Shown here piece by piece: positions 28,219 to 38,511 of a stretch of DNA of 64,000 nt (position 1 is the stretch's first letter; every line of letters starts with the position of its first letter). This DNA comes from Lysinibacillus pakistanensis (GTDB lineage: Bacteria; Bacillota; Bacilli; Bacillales_A; Planococcaceae), in the NCBI RefSeq assembly GCF_030123245.1, contig NZ_CP126101.1, positions 3,966,501 through 4,030,500 of the forward strand, given 5' to 3'. The position numbers and the translations under genes are program-made. A model generated the notes under the pieces. That model had not been told where the DNA came from and searched no databases. It saw nothing but the letters and a program-made list of their open reading frames with translations.

Positions 28219-30069
28219 CTATTTCATGTCTATAAAAAATTGTTTATACCATACTAAGAATACATAGGTAGTCCAAATATAACGCCCACGATTTGCCTTA
28301 CCTTCATAATGCTCATCGAGATAGCCTACTAATTGCTTTGTATCAAAGAATTTATTGGCAAAATCTGTTGTGAACATTTCTTTTACCATGTTGTAGTATT
28401 TCTCTTCACGTAGCCAATGGCGGATTGGTACTGGGAAGCCTAGCTTTGGACGTTTTGCCCATTCTTCTGGTAATTCCTGATGAGCTGCTTGACGAAGCAC
28501 ATATTTCGTATCAATGTCGTTGACACGATATCTTGATGGAATGTTTTTCGCTAATTCCATTACTTCTTTATCTAAAAATGGTACACGTAATTCAATTGAA
28601 TGCGCCATACTCATTTTATCCGCTTTTAATAAAATATCGCCAGGCATCCATAGATTTAAATCTAAGTACTGCATCTTTGTCACATCATCATCGCCAGGTA
28701 CTTCATCATAGATACGCTTTGTAATGGACTTAACAGATGGACCATTTTTATAGTCTGGTTTTAATACATTCAGTGCATCTTCTTCATCCCAGACAACCGC
28801 TTCACCTATAAAGCGTTCTTCGACTGATTGACCACCTTTTATAAGGAAGTTTGTGTATTGATTTTTAGGTAATGCCTCTGCAATACCTCGTAATGCCTTA
28901 CGAATACCAAAAGGAATTTTTTCGTATTGTTGCATTTTACCTGAGTTTTGATACCATGAGTAGCCACCAAAAATTTCATCCGCTCCTTCACCTGAAAGGA
29001 CAACTGTTACGTCCTTCGAAGCTAGCTCAGAAAGGAAATAAAGTGGAACAGAAGATGGATTAGATTGTGGCTCGTCCATATGCCATTGAATTTTTGGTAA
29101 AGCCTCAAAGCATTCATCAGCTGATATATATTTACGCTCATTTTGAATGTTTAATGTATCTGATAAATCTTTTGCTAAGTTTGTTTCATTAAACATATCT
29201 TCATAGTCAGAAAAACCAACAGAGAAGGACTTATCAGGCCGCAGTAATGCCGTAATATAACTTGAATCAATTCCTCCTGATAGGAATGAACCAACCTTTA
29301 CATCGCTGATTTGATGTGCTTCTACTGATTCTCTTACTGTAGAACGAATGTCCTCTACATATTTTTCAATTGGTGCCTCTTTCGCATGGAATTTTTTATC
29401 CCAGTACTGCACGATTTTCTTTTTCCCATTTTGAATTAACATATAATGAGCAGGCGGTATTTTAAACACACCTTTAAAGAAAGTTTCATCCATTGACGAA
29501 TATTGGAAAGTTAAATATGGACGAAGGGCATTTTTATTTAATTCTTTAATAAAGGATGGGTGGGGTAAGAAGGATTTAATTTCCGAACCGAAAATAAAGG
29601 TTCCATCTGTTGTATTCTCTGAGTAATACAACGGCTTAATACCAAAGCCATCACGGGCAATAAATTGTAAATCATTCTTTTTATCCCATATGCAGAATGC
29701 AAACATACCTCGTAATTGTTTAACAAACTCTACACCATATTCTACATAACCATAAATTATAACTTCACTATCAGATTGTGTTTTAAATATATGTCCCTTA
29801 GCAATTAAATCTTCACGTAGCGCTTGGAAGTTGAAGATTTCTCCATTAAATACAAGCACAATGTTACCATCTGCACTGTACAATGGTTGATTCGCCACAT
29901 CTGACAAGTCGATAATACTTAATCGTCGGAATCCCAACGTTACTTTATCGTCACTGTGAATACCACCGCTATCTGGTCCACGGTGAATAATTGTATTCAT
30001 CATATTTTCAATCGTTTGATGATGATCGATTACATTTGTTCCATTAATATAGCCTATAAATCCGCACAT
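28219..30069 (-). CDS. asnB: asparagine synthase (glutamine-hydrolysing)
   Basis: 616 aa starting at MCGFIGYING: the Cys2 nucleophile of class II glutamine amidotransferases must become the N-terminus, which fixes this start; TGAGGTG stands 9 nt upstream. The amidotransferase domain (IIHRGPDSGG, VFNGEIFN) is followed by the ATP-pyrophosphatase synthetase domain (SGGIDSSYI, SGEGADEIFGGY). It converts aspartate and glutamine to asparagine; some Bacillus paralogues amidate peptidoglycan diaminopimelate or act at sporulation, so the exact role is open. Array A follows its terminator. Confidence 0.9.
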   Translation of the reverse strand: MCGFIGYINGTNVIDHHQTIENMMNTIIHRGPDSGGIHSDDKVTLGFRRLSIIDLSDVANQPLYSADGNIVLVFNGEIFNFQALREDLIAKGHIFKTQSDSEVIIYGYVEYGVEFVKQLRGMFAFCIWDKKNDLQFIARDGFGIKPLYYSENTTDGTFIFGSEIKSFLPHPSFIKELNKNALRPYLTFQYSSMDETFFKGVFKIPPAHYMLIQNGKKKIVQYWDKKFHAKEAPIEKYVEDIRSTVRESVEAHQISDVKVGSFLSGGIDSSYITALLRPDKSFSVGFSDYEDMFNETNLAKDLSDTLNIQNERKYISADECFEALPKIQWHMDEPQSNPSSVPLYFLSELASKDVTVVLSGEGADEIFGGYSWYQNSGKMQQYEKIPFGIRKALRGIAEALPKNQYTNFLIKGGQSVEERFIGEAVVWDEEDALNVLKPDYKNGPSVKSITKRIYDEVPGDDDVTKMQYLDLNLWMPGDILLKADKMSMAHSIELRVPFLDKEVMELAKNIPSRYRVNDIDTKYVLRQAAHQELPEEWAKRPKLGFPVPIRHWLREEKYYNMVKEMFTTDFANKFFDTKQLVGYLDEHYEGKANRGRYIWTTYVFLVWYKQFFIDMK

Positions 30070-30360
30070 TCTATTTTTCACCTCATAATTTAGTGCATAA
30101 CCTTTTCCATAATAGCACGAATAGACGATCATTTCATGCTGACAACACAGAAAAAAAACTTTGATCAGAAGTCTTTTTTACATAGATAATCGTACTCCGA
30201 TTCCTTGTATTAACAAAAAACTAACTTTTCATCTGTTTAGATGAGATAAGGAATTATAAAACACTTTCGCATTATTTTCAATGTGAAAGAAGCCCCTCTA
30301 TATAGACTTCATGTATAATAGGAAGGATTCCTAATTTGAACAGAAAGTGAGTTTCTATAT

Positions 30361-31614
30361 ATGTATGATGTAATTGTGATAGGTGGAGGTCCCTCAGGCT
30401 TAATGGCTGCAATCGCTGCTGGAGAACGAAAAAAGAAAGTATTACTAGTAGAAAAAGGGAATAAGCTTGGTAAAAAGCTTGCTATTTCTGGTGGGGGTCG
30501 CTGTAATGTGACAAATCGTTTACCAATAGAAGAAATTGTTAAACATATACCAGGTAATGGGCGGTTTTTATATAGCCCATTCACAGTTTATAATAATGAG
30601 GATATTATTGCCTTTTTTGAAGGGCTCGGTGTTGCCCTAAAAGAGGAGGATCATGGGCGTATGTTTCCCATGTCTAACCGCGCGCAAGATGTTGTTGACG
30701 CACTAATCCGTCAATTACAGCGTTTACATGTAGAAGTTCGGTTAAATACCCCTGTCAGTAAGCTATTAATGGATGAGGAAAAAATTCTTGGTGTTCGCCT
30801 TGCAGACGGATTAGAAGTCCGTAGCGAGGCTGTAATAGTGGCTGTAGGTGGGAAAGCTGTTCCACAAACAGGATCAACTGGTGATGGTTATCCATGGGCA
30901 GAGCGAGCAGGTCATACAATTACAACGTTATTCCCCACAGAGGTTCCTGTGCTCTCGAAGGAAGATTTTATACAAAATCGTGAGCTTCAGGGGTTGGCTT
31001 TACGAGAGGTTGCTGTTTCTGTTTTAAATAAAAAAGGTAAAGTGCTCGTAACCCATCAAATGGACATGCTCTTTACTCATTTCGGATTAAGTGGTCCTGC
31101 TATTTTACGCTGTAGCCAATTTATCGTAAAAGAATTAATGAAAACTGGCTATGAACCAGTGACAATCCGTATTCAAACGCTTGTCCATTATAATGAAGAA
31201 ACATGTCTACAATACTTAAATAAGCTATGGAAAGAAGATCCAAAGAGAGCAGTTAAAAACGTGTGGAAAGGGATAGCCCCTGAACGATGGCTATTGTTTT
31301 TATGTGAACGTGCTGGCATTGATGTACAAATGACAGGCACTGAAATAGCGCAGGAAAAAATTCGCCATTTAGCTCGTTTGCTTGTCCATTTTACGATGAC
31401 TGTAAGTGGTACACAATCTCTTGAAAAGGCATTTGTTACTGGTGGGGGTATTTCTGTTAAAGAAATAGAGCCAAAGACAATGGCCTCTAAGAAAAAGAAT
31501 GGTTTATTCTTCTGCGGTGAAATCCTTGATATTCATGGCTATACAGGAGGCTATAATATTACATCTGCACTTGTTACCGGACGTATTGCTGGAATGAACG
31601 CAGGACTTAAATAA
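30361..31614 (+). CDS. ytfP: HI0933/YhiN-type flavoprotein YtfP
   Basis: 417 aa. The FAD-binding GxGxxG-type motif is at the very start ([18 protein letters not shown]), then [21 protein letters not shown], a family hallmark, [10 protein letters not shown], and a C-terminal [17 protein letters not shown]. It is a cytosolic FAD-dependent oxidoreductase of the BaiN/HI0933 family whose substrate in Bacillales is unknown. It is a single gene with its own terminator. Confidence 0.9.
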   Translation: MYDVIVIGGGPSGLMAAIAAGERKKKVLLVEKGNKLGKKLAISGGGRCNVTNRLPIEEIVKHIPGNGRFLYSPFTVYNNEDIIAFFEGLGVALKEEDHGRMFPMSNRAQDVVDALIRQLQRLHVEVRLNTPVSKLLMDEEKILGVRLADGLEVRSEAVIVAVGGKAVPQTGSTGDGYPWAERAGHTITTLFPTEVPVLSKEDFIQNRELQGLALREVAVSVLNKKGKVLVTHQMDMLFTHFGLSGPAILRCSQFIVKELMKTGYEPVTIRIQTLVHYNEETCLQYLNKLWKEDPKRAVKNVWKGIAPERWLLFLCERAGIDVQMTGTEIAQEKIRHLARLLVHFTMTVSGTQSLEKAFVTGGGISVKEIEPKTMASKKKNGLFFCGEILDIHGYTGGYNITSALVTGRIAGMNAGLK

Positions 31615-31648
31615 TTTACCACGTGAATAAGGCACTTCTTATCATTGA

Positions 31649-31684
31649 AAAACGTGTCCTGAATAATTAGGACACGCTTTTTTT
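31649..31684. terminator. terminator between ytfP and the AIM24 gene
   Basis: AACGTGTCCT, 10-nt loop, AGGACACGCTTTTTTT; bidirectional. Confidence 0.88.
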
Positions 31685-32375
31685 AGCTTTCGCTAGACAT
31701 ATAAACTTCCTCAAATGGTTGGATAATGACAAAACCTTCACCTGAAAATGCCATTTGAATGGATTCGCCGCTTCCTCGACCGATAAATGTACGGAAGCTG
31801 ATATCTGTTTTAAACTCAGGTGCTAAATTTCCTGACCATGCTACTGTGGCATGAGGATCAGTATATACCGTCTCACCTGGGCGTACTAATAGTGTTAAAG
31901 GTTCAAAATGGGTGGTAATGGCTACCTTCCCTGTTCCTTTTAAAGTTACATTAAACAATCCGCCTGACATGATGCCTGCCATTTTACGCATTAAATGAAT
32001 ATCCCAATCGATGCTTGGTTCAAATGCAAGCAAATCATTGCCATTGACGCAAATACTTTCATTTTTCAAATCAAAAATCGTAACCTTTTTCCCTTGATCA
32101 GCTAAATAAAGTCGCCCTTTACCTTTTGCCTTCATAAGCTGTGTTCCTTCACCTGTTAGTGCCTTTTTAAACATTTTTCCTAATCCATGCTCAAGTACAC
32201 GCTCTCGCTCAAACTTAATGTCGCCTATGTAAGAAATCATAGCGCCCATTTTAGACCAAACCTCGCCATCTAAATTGATCTCTAGTACACGTTCCGTTTC
32301 TAGCTCAAAATAATCGTTTTCATTATCATCCTGCTGTGTTTTATTGATGAATTCATGTAAAGAAAATTTCCCCAT
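31683..32375 (-). CDS. AIM24/TIGR00266-like protein
   Basis: 230 aa from the ATG with AAGGAG 9 nt upstream (a TTG two codons earlier is too close to that site). The AIM24 family is a double-stranded beta-helix: alternating short strands are evident (GKGRLYLADQGKKVTIFDL, TLKGTGKVAITTHF, AFSGEGFVIIQPFEEV) with the GSGES and GEGFVIIQP signature near the end. Named after a mitochondrial biogenesis protein; bacterial function unknown. It is a single gene with no operon partner. Confidence 0.82.
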   Translation of the reverse strand: MGKFSLHEFINKTQQDDNENDYFELETERVLEINLDGEVWSKMGAMISYIGDIKFERERVLEHGLGKMFKKALTGEGTQLMKAKGKGRLYLADQGKKVTIFDLKNESICVNGNDLLAFEPSIDWDIHLMRKMAGIMSGGLFNVTLKGTGKVAITTHFEPLTLLVRPGETVYTDPHATVAWSGNLAPEFKTDISFRTFIGRGSGESIQMAFSGEGFVIIQPFEEVYMSSES

Positions 32376-32576
32376 CTTCAATCACTCCTTATTACCTTAT
32401 ATACGCTTTAGTCGAGGAAAAGATTCAACATTTCAACAATCGCTAAAATGTTGCTCCTGACTTCTATAGTTTGCTTTTCGTTTCGAAATTGCTCTTTTGG
32501 TAGCGAAATCACTTTATTTCCCGTAATGTTATTGACATCAGACAACCTCTGTTATACATTAAACAAAGATTAATCT

Positions 32577-32592
32577 ATTGTTATATAACAAT
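32577..32592. other. perfect 16-bp palindrome
   Basis: ATTGTTATATAACAAT lies upstream of the AIM24 gene (200 nt before its start) and downstream of the OFA transporter terminator. A TAACAA/TTGTTA pair also occurs upstream of dctB at 37290. It could be an operator. Nothing else but a terminator is seen in this 311-bp gap. Confidence 0.4.
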
Positions 32593-32601
32593 CGCTACAA
32601 C

Positions 32602-32646
32602 AAAAAAAACCATACAAGCATCATGTGCGAAATGATACTTATATGG
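32602..32646 (-). terminator. terminator after the OFA transporter
   Basis: CCATATAAGTATCATTT stem with its near-perfect complement (tip loop GCG) and eight Ts on the minus strand. Confidence 0.9.
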
Positions 32647-32686
32647 TCAAGACCTAGTACCTTCAAGTGCGAATTGAAAGTAACGT

Positions 32687-33958
32687 TTATTGTGTAGCGG
32701 AGACGTCTCCAACATTTTGTGCTGCTGCTTTTAAAGCTGTTCGTTTACGTACATCTGCACGTAATGTTAATGAAATAATTAATGATGCTGCGATTAACCC
32801 AGCAAATACATAGAATACTGGAATGTAACTTCCATAAGCATTTTTAATTGTGCTCACCAGTAACGGACCAAAAATACCGCCTAATGACCAAGTCGTTAAT
32901 AAATAACCATGAATAACACCTAATTGCTTTGTACCAAATAAATCACTTGCAAATGCAGGTAAATTCGAGAAACCACCACCATAGCAACTAACAACTAAGA
33001 AAATAAGTGCTTGGAAAATTATCACGTTCGTCGTATGTGGTAACACAATAAATGTAATTAACTGTGCCGTAAAGAATATAACAAAGACGTTCGAACGACC
33101 AATATAGTCAGACACAGCCGCCCAAATTAAACGACCACCACCGTTAAATAACCCCATAATACCTACCATTGCTGCAGCTCCCGCAACTGATAATCCCACA
33201 ATTTCTTGGGCCATTGGAGAGGCGACAGAAATCATCATAATCCCTGCTGTTACATTTACTAAATGCATTGACCATAGCATCCAGAAATGCTTTGTTTTAA
33301 CAGCCTCACGAGCAGACATAACTGCTAAATCTTTTTTTACTATTTCTTTACCACCATTTGCAGCTGCCTTCATGTTTGCTGGCATATAACCAGGTGCAGG
33401 CGGTGCAATATATAAAGCCCCTAAAATCATTAACGTGAAATAACTTGCCCCTAAAATAAAGTATGTTGTAGAAATCCCAACAGCCTCCATTAAGTTTGCT
33501 GCTACTGGTGCTGTAATTAGTGCTCCAGATCCAAATCCAAGTACAGCCATACCTGTTGCCAAGCCTCTACGGTCTGGGAACCATTTTACTAATGTTGATA
33601 CAGGAGCAATATAGCCTATCCCCATACCTAATCCACTTAGCACGCCATATGTTAACCAATACAATGTTACAGAATCCATTGAAATTGCTACACCAGCACC
33701 AGCTTGTCCCGCCCCAAATAGAACAGCTGCTACCATCGCAGATTTACGTGGCCCCAATTTTTCTACTAAACTACCAAATAGTGCGGCTGAAAAACCCGCA
33801 AGCCCCATCATAATCGTAAAGGCAACCGTTACCTTTGTTTCACTCCATCCCATCTCTGTGACAATCGGTAGCTTGTATACACTGTATGCATAAGCTCCAC
33901 CGATTGAAAGGTGAATAGCGATTGCAGATAATGCAATTAACCATCTATTTTTATTCAT
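32687..33958 (-). CDS. OFA-family MFS antiporter (oxalate/formate type)
   Basis: 423 aa with twelve hydrophobic segments. The N-terminus (NRWLIALSAIAIHLSIGGAY) and GWSETKVTVAFTIMMGLAG are characteristic of the oxalate:formate antiporter family. The true substrate is a small carboxylate, unknown here. It is divergent from the dctS-dctR two-component genes across a 912-bp gap, suggesting shared control by organic acids, an inference. It has its own strong terminator. Confidence 0.85.
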   Translation of the reverse strand: MNKNRWLIALSAIAIHLSIGGAYAYSVYKLPIVTEMGWSETKVTVAFTIMMGLAGFSAALFGSLVEKLGPRKSAMVAAVLFGAGQAGAGVAISMDSVTLYWLTYGVLSGLGMGIGYIAPVSTLVKWFPDRRGLATGMAVLGFGSGALITAPVAANLMEAVGISTTYFILGASYFTLMILGALYIAPPAPGYMPANMKAAANGGKEIVKKDLAVMSAREAVKTKHFWMLWSMHLVNVTAGIMMISVASPMAQEIVGLSVAGAAAMVGIMGLFNGGGRLIWAAVSDYIGRSNVFVIFFTAQLITFIVLPHTTNVIIFQALIFLVVSCYGGGFSNLPAFASDLFGTKQLGVIHGYLLTTWSLGGIFGPLLVSTIKNAYGSYIPVFYVFAGLIAASLIISLTLRADVRKRTALKAAAQNVGDVSATQ

Positions 33959-34870
33959 AAATTCTCATTTCTCCCCTCTTTTGCTACCTGTGAAAATTCT
34001 ATGAACGTCCATGTAAAACAATTTACCACTTAGAATTATTCAAATGCAAGATGTTTTTCTAAAAAATATTATTTCTCCAAAAAGTATTTTCTTTATCTGC
34101 TTATTATGCCTCCGTCATAAATCCTACAGCCTCTAAGTGAAACAACGCTTATCAAAGAGAAACTGCAACATATTTTAGATAATAATATTTTTCTACTCTA
34201 TTATCTCTATAGCTTAAAATTATTTAAAAATAATTTTATTTGTGCATATTTTCACATTCCCATGGTGTATATCCCTCTTTTTTTGATTAGAATATTGACC
34301 ACATTTCTCCCGAATAACAACATAATCAAATTTTCATCATAGAGAAATATAAAGAATGAAAGAGAATTTTAAAACTAAAATGTACAAAATTTTTCTACCC
34401 AAAGTGGTAGTAAAAAAGAAAAATTTAAATAACTTCTCTCTTTTTCTGGTTTAATTACCAAATAAATATAATGTATGTCTTGTATATTTCATTTCGAATA
34501 TTCTTTTCTCATTCATTTTTATTATTCAAATATAAATTTTTCTTTAGGAAACAAGCAATCCCCCTAGTTTCCTCATAACCAAATGATGCTATATAAAGTA
34601 ATAAGAAAGCACGGTGTTTAATTATATCCACAAATTTGTTATAGTACACAAATGAAAACAGTACTTTTCAACTAAAGTTGTATTACAACAAACTAATTAT
34701 TTATGTTAATTTATAATAGAATGAAATTCCTAGTTTGGTCCTCCTATGTACTCTTATCATTTTTTTACAAGAATTGTTCGTTCATCTAAGATTCATTGTC
34801 TTACAATTATCTTTATTTAAAGAGGTGTTGAATTAATTAAAGGGAGTACTCCTATTCCTTTCACATTCCT
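33959..34870. other. 912-bp AT-rich divergent intergenic region, no gene seen
   Basis: No open frame with a ribosome site was found. It holds a hairpin AGGAAAC...GTTTCCT (34546-34573) and a small inverted repeat CAACT-AA-AGTTG (34669-34680), both possible regulator sites for dctS or the OFA transporter. Unusually long for this window. Confidence 0.6.
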
Positions 34871-36442
34871 ATGAAAAATATTTCTTTACGACTAAAAATG
34901 TTTATTTTTTCATTCATAATTGTTATTTTTTCAATTGCCACAAGTGGAGCTATCATGATTCATAATCTTGGAGGAGCTTTTGAAAAAGAGTTTGGTGCAC
35001 GAGCGATCGCAATTGCAAGAACTGTATCACAGCTTACTGATGTTCAAAATAATGTAGGCAAGCCAGCTGGTTTTGAAATTATTCAACCAATTGCAGAGCG
35101 TATTCGCTTAACAACTGATGTAGATTATATTGTGATTATTGATATGAATCGCATTCGTTATTCACACCCATCGGAAAGTAAGCTAGGCACAGTCTTTGAA
35201 GGTGGAGACGAAATAGAAGCCTTTTCTCAGCATGAGTATATATCGAAGGCAAGAGGTGTTTTAGGATATTCTATCAGAGCATTCGTACCTATAATGAATG
35301 AAGAAGGTACAAGGCAAGTTGGTGTTATTACTGTCGGATTACTTGCACCCAAATGGTATAACCTTGTAGATGAATATCAATTTGATATCCTTATGTCTCT
35401 TTTTTGGGGATTAATCATCGGCTTAGGTGGGTCTGTATGGGTTGCCAATCATTTAAAGCGCCAAACCTTTAATTTGGAGCCTTACGAAATAGCCCGTTTA
35501 GTAGAAGAACGCTCTGGTATTATTCAAGCGATGGATATCGGTATCTTAGCAACTGATGAAAGTGGTAATGTGACCTTTATTAATCGTTTAGCAAGGCAAT
35601 ATACACATTTCTTCGGACAGAAGATTTCTAGAAAAGCTTTGTTTAAAGGGACCTGGCTCGCAGAGGATACGCTACAACAGCATGAAGTATATAGACCTCT
35701 ATTGATGTTTGAGCAAATGTACTTAGTTCGCACCTTTCCTATTCGTATCATGGAGCAAAATGCTGGCTACCTTATTATGCTAACCGATCGAAAAGAAGCA
35801 AATATGTTAGCTGAAGAATTAACTGGCATAAAAATACTAGTGGATTCCTTACGTGCCCAGCAACATGAATATATGAATCGCTTACATAGTATTGCAGGAT
35901 TAATTCAATTGGAACGGGATGACGATGCTTTAAGCTTGATTATTGATGAAATAACAGATGAGGAAGAGATTATTCAAAGCTTGCATGACAAGATTCATGA
36001 TTATTCGATTCAAGGACTATTACTTGGTAAATTTTCACGTGCAAAAGAGCTTGGTGTGGAGCTGACAATTGATGAGGACTCAAAGCTCGTTGATTTTATG
36101 AGTGGCTTTTCCAGTGGTGACATGGTAACTATTATAGGTAACTTATTGGACAATGCAATGGAGGCATGCTTTGAATGTGCTCATAAAGATGTTCATATTA
36201 CATTAATTGGCCATAAACATCATTTATTCATTGAAGTACAGGATAGTGGTAAGGGGATTACTGGTTTGCCAAATCGGATTTTCGATTATGGCTTTAGCAC
36301 AAAACAAAAGGATGGTCATGGTATTGGACTTGCCCTTGTGAAACAGATTGTGGAATCAAACAATGGAATTATTCTAGTAGAATCAACCGTCAATGTTGGA
36401 ACAATCATTACAATAGAAGTAGGGGTGACTGAAGAACAATGA
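34871..36442 (+). CDS. dctS: sensor histidine kinase, CitA/DcuS type
   Basis: 523 aa. A membrane helix at 8-29, an extracytoplasmic PAS/Cache sensor (about 30-170, with TTDVDYIVIIDMNRIRYSHP), a second helix (about 173-192), a cytoplasmic PAS domain (about 215-315), the phospho-acceptor segment RAQQHEYMNRLHSIAGL with H332, and a HATPase domain (GNLLDNAMEA, GKGITGL, GHGIGLALVKQI). Such kinases sense citrate or C4-dicarboxylates. It overlaps the response regulator by 4 nt and precedes a TRAP transporter. The only ribosome-like site (AAAGGGAG) is 24 nt before the ATG, so translation may be weak. Confidence 0.88.
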   Translation: MKNISLRLKMFIFSFIIVIFSIATSGAIMIHNLGGAFEKEFGARAIAIARTVSQLTDVQNNVGKPAGFEIIQPIAERIRLTTDVDYIVIIDMNRIRYSHPSESKLGTVFEGGDEIEAFSQHEYISKARGVLGYSIRAFVPIMNEEGTRQVGVITVGLLAPKWYNLVDEYQFDILMSLFWGLIIGLGGSVWVANHLKRQTFNLEPYEIARLVEERSGIIQAMDIGILATDESGNVTFINRLARQYTHFFGQKISRKALFKGTWLAEDTLQQHEVYRPLLMFEQMYLVRTFPIRIMEQNAGYLIMLTDRKEANMLAEELTGIKILVDSLRAQQHEYMNRLHSIAGLIQLERDDDALSLIIDEITDEEEIIQSLHDKIHDYSIQGLLLGKFSRAKELGVELTIDEDSKLVDFMSGFSSGDMVTIIGNLLDNAMEACFECAHKDVHITLIGHKHHLFIEVQDSGKGITGLPNRIFDYGFSTKQKDGHGIGLALVKQIVESNNGIILVESTVNVGTIITIEVGVTEEQ

Positions 36443-37107
36443 GTAATCTTTCAGTGTTTATCGTAGAAGACGATCCAATGGTACTTGAAGTAAATAAAGG
36501 TTTTTTAAATAAATTGAATGGTTTTCAGCTCGTGGGTGAATCAGTCAATGGTCGTGAAGCCTATGACAAAATTATAAGAAAGAAGCCAAATCTAATTTTA
36601 CTTGATATGTTTTTACCAGATATGACAGGCATGGAACTATTCTTAAAGCTTCGTGCAGAACGTGTCCCCTCGGATATTATTATGATTACTGCTGCAAGAG
36701 ATGCGCCAACAGTACAGGAGGCACTTCGACTGGGAGCCATCGACTATCTCATCAAGCCATTTCGTTTTGAACGCTTTGAAAAAGCATTGCAGCAATACAA
36801 AAGCTCTACCAAAAAGCTACAAAGCTCGCAGGCATTTAATCAAGAGGACATCGACAAATGGCTAGGAATACAGCATGAAACAACGGAGCTTCCCAAGGGA
36901 CTAAACACGATAACAATGCAACAGATTCTTGATTATTTAACGACACACCGTGCAGCTATTACCTCAGAGCAGCTAGCTCAAAATGTCGGAATGGCCAGAG
37001 TAACTGTACGTAAATACTTGGATTTTTTGGCTACTAAGGGAACTGTCTCGATTGAATTACAATACGGGACAGTAGGTCGTCCGACAAAATACTATTCCAT
37101 TAAGTAG
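36439..37107 (+). CDS. dctR: response regulator, CitB/DcuR type
   Basis: 222 aa. The receiver domain has the acidic pair ED/DD (residues 10-12), the phospho-acceptor D56 (LLDMFLPDMTG), and K in LIKPF. The C-terminal part (about 150-222) is a helix-turn-helix with SEQLAQNVGMARVTVRKYLD and ends in GTVGRPTKYYSIK, as in CitB/DcuR regulators. It is coupled to dctS by a 4-nt overlap and should turn on the TRAP genes that follow. Confidence 0.88.
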   Translation: MSNLSVFIVEDDPMVLEVNKGFLNKLNGFQLVGESVNGREAYDKIIRKKPNLILLDMFLPDMTGMELFLKLRAERVPSDIIMITAARDAPTVQEALRLGAIDYLIKPFRFERFEKALQQYKSSTKKLQSSQAFNQEDIDKWLGIQHETTELPKGLNTITMQQILDYLTTHRAAITSEQLAQNVGMARVTVRKYLDFLATKGTVSIELQYGTVGRPTKYYSIK

Positions 37108-37137
37108 TATAAGATTTTAGTTTATTAACTAAATAGC

Positions 37138-37232
37138 AAGAATCTGCCCTTCCTCAAATATATTCCAATTCCTACATAAGATTGAAATGTATTCTGTTTA
37201 CTTTTATCAAGGAATAAGGCAGATTCTTTTTC
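37138..37232 (+). terminator. terminator-like hairpin with long loop, after dctR
   Basis: AAGAATCTGCC (37138-37148) pairs with GGCAGATTCTT (37218-37228), followed by a T run. Inside the 70-nt loop is a nested TATTCC...GGAATA pair. The same outer stem sequence recurs after dctP. Confidence 0.65.
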
Positions 37233-37289
37233 TTTACAGATTTTTAATAAGCATTTCTTTTGAATCTGTTTTGTAACAGTTTTTTAAAA

Positions 37290-37302
37290 TAACAAATTGT
37301 TA
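37290..37302. promoter_or_regulatory. inverted repeat upstream of dctB, possible DctR site
   Basis: TAACAA-A-TTGTTA, 109-121 nt before the dctB ATG. The position suits a regulator site in front of the DctR-controlled transporter genes; binding is an inference. Confidence 0.35.
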
Positions 37303-37410
37303 TATACCATAAATACCAAAATGTCCATTAAAACCATAATATTGAGTATTTAATGAAATGAACTACAATGAAAATCGTTCACATCTTATAGAGATTAGGG
37401 GTGAATTTGT

Positions 37411-38454
37411 ATGTGGAGTAATCGTTTTACACGCAGTTTTGTTAGCGTTCTCATTTTCATAACAATTCTGTTAGTTTCATGTCAGGAAGACGTTTACCCT
37501 ACCGACAATGAGCAGTTAAGTCATGAGGAACAAATCGTTATTCGATTTTCACATGTAGTTGGTGAAAATACACCGAAAGGAATGGCAGCCGTAAAATTTG
37601 CAGAGCTGATTAAAGAACGTAGTAATGGACATGTCGAGATTCAAGTGTTTCCAAATGGGGTTCTTTATAAAGATGGCGAAGAAATGAATGCACTATTACG
37701 TGGCGATATTCAAATGATTGCCCCTGCTATTTCAAAAATTACAACGCTTGTACCAGAGTGGTCAGTTATGGATCTACCCTATGCATTTAAAAATGCAGAT
37801 GAAGTGCATACATATGTCAACAGTGATGTTGGTCAATCGTTAATGACAAAATTAAATGCCCATAATCTATTTTCCATGGGCGTTTGGGATAGTGGTTTTA
37901 AGCAACTTAGCAATAGTATTCGACCTATAGAAACTGTGCAAGATTTGAATGGCTTGCGTATGAGGATTATGCCAAGTGATGTTTTATCTGAACAGTTTTC
38001 CATTGTTGGAGCCTATCCAAAACGCATTGACTTCAATACTGTTTTTCATCAACTACAAAGAGGCAATGTCGATGGTCAGGAAAATACACTGACAAACATT
38101 ACAAGCAAAAATTTACATTCACTACAAGACTACTTAACGATTAGTAACCATGGCTATCTTGGTTATTTACTGCTAATGAATCATGAATTTTGGAATTCCC
38201 TACCGGAAGATGTGCAAATTCTGCTCATAGAAACACTAAAGGAAGTACAAGAATGGGAATGGCAGCTTGCAGAAAATTTAACAGCAGAACGACTTGAAGA
38301 AATGGAAGCATGTGATTGCATTAAAATCTACAATTTATCAGATGAAGAGAAGGAAGAATGGGAATCTGCATTCGAGCCTGTCTATCGCTATTATGCAGAA
38401 AACTATGGGAAAAAATATATCCAAGCACTTCCTAAAAATCAATCACAACACTAG
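37411..38454 (+). CDS. TRAP-type solute-binding lipoprotein, accessory (DctB-like)
   Basis: 347 aa. Lipobox LVSC, lipidated C24. The DctP-family fold shows IVIRFSHVVGENTPKG, YPNG-like FPNGVLYKDGEEMNALLRG and the family motif RGNVDGQENTLTNI. It is separate from the second binding protein (dctP), with about 38% visible similarity by eye. In B. subtilis the binding protein DctB is needed for DctS to sense dicarboxylate; with dctS-dctR directly upstream, this one may serve as sensor co-receptor rather than transporter subunit. That is an inference. Confidence 0.8.
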   Translation: MWSNRFTRSFVSVLIFITILLVSCQEDVYPTDNEQLSHEEQIVIRFSHVVGENTPKGMAAVKFAELIKERSNGHVEIQVFPNGVLYKDGEEMNALLRGDIQMIAPAISKITTLVPEWSVMDLPYAFKNADEVHTYVNSDVGQSLMTKLNAHNLFSMGVWDSGFKQLSNSIRPIETVQDLNGLRMRIMPSDVLSEQFSIVGAYPKRIDFNTVFHQLQRGNVDGQENTLTNITSKNLHSLQDYLTISNHGYLGYLLLMNHEFWNSLPEDVQILLIETLKEVQEWEWQLAENLTAERLEEMEACDCIKIYNLSDEEKEEWESAFEPVYRYYAENYGKKYIQALPKNQSQH

Positions 38455-38511
38455 CATGGGTTAAAAAGGTTCACCTTTTAACTATAATCATAACATTTAG
38501 GGGGATATGTA

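Noticed and set aside
34546..34573. AGGAAAC...GTTTCCT hairpin as a terminator
   Set aside because: No T run on either side and no gene end nearby; kept only as a note in the intergenic entry.
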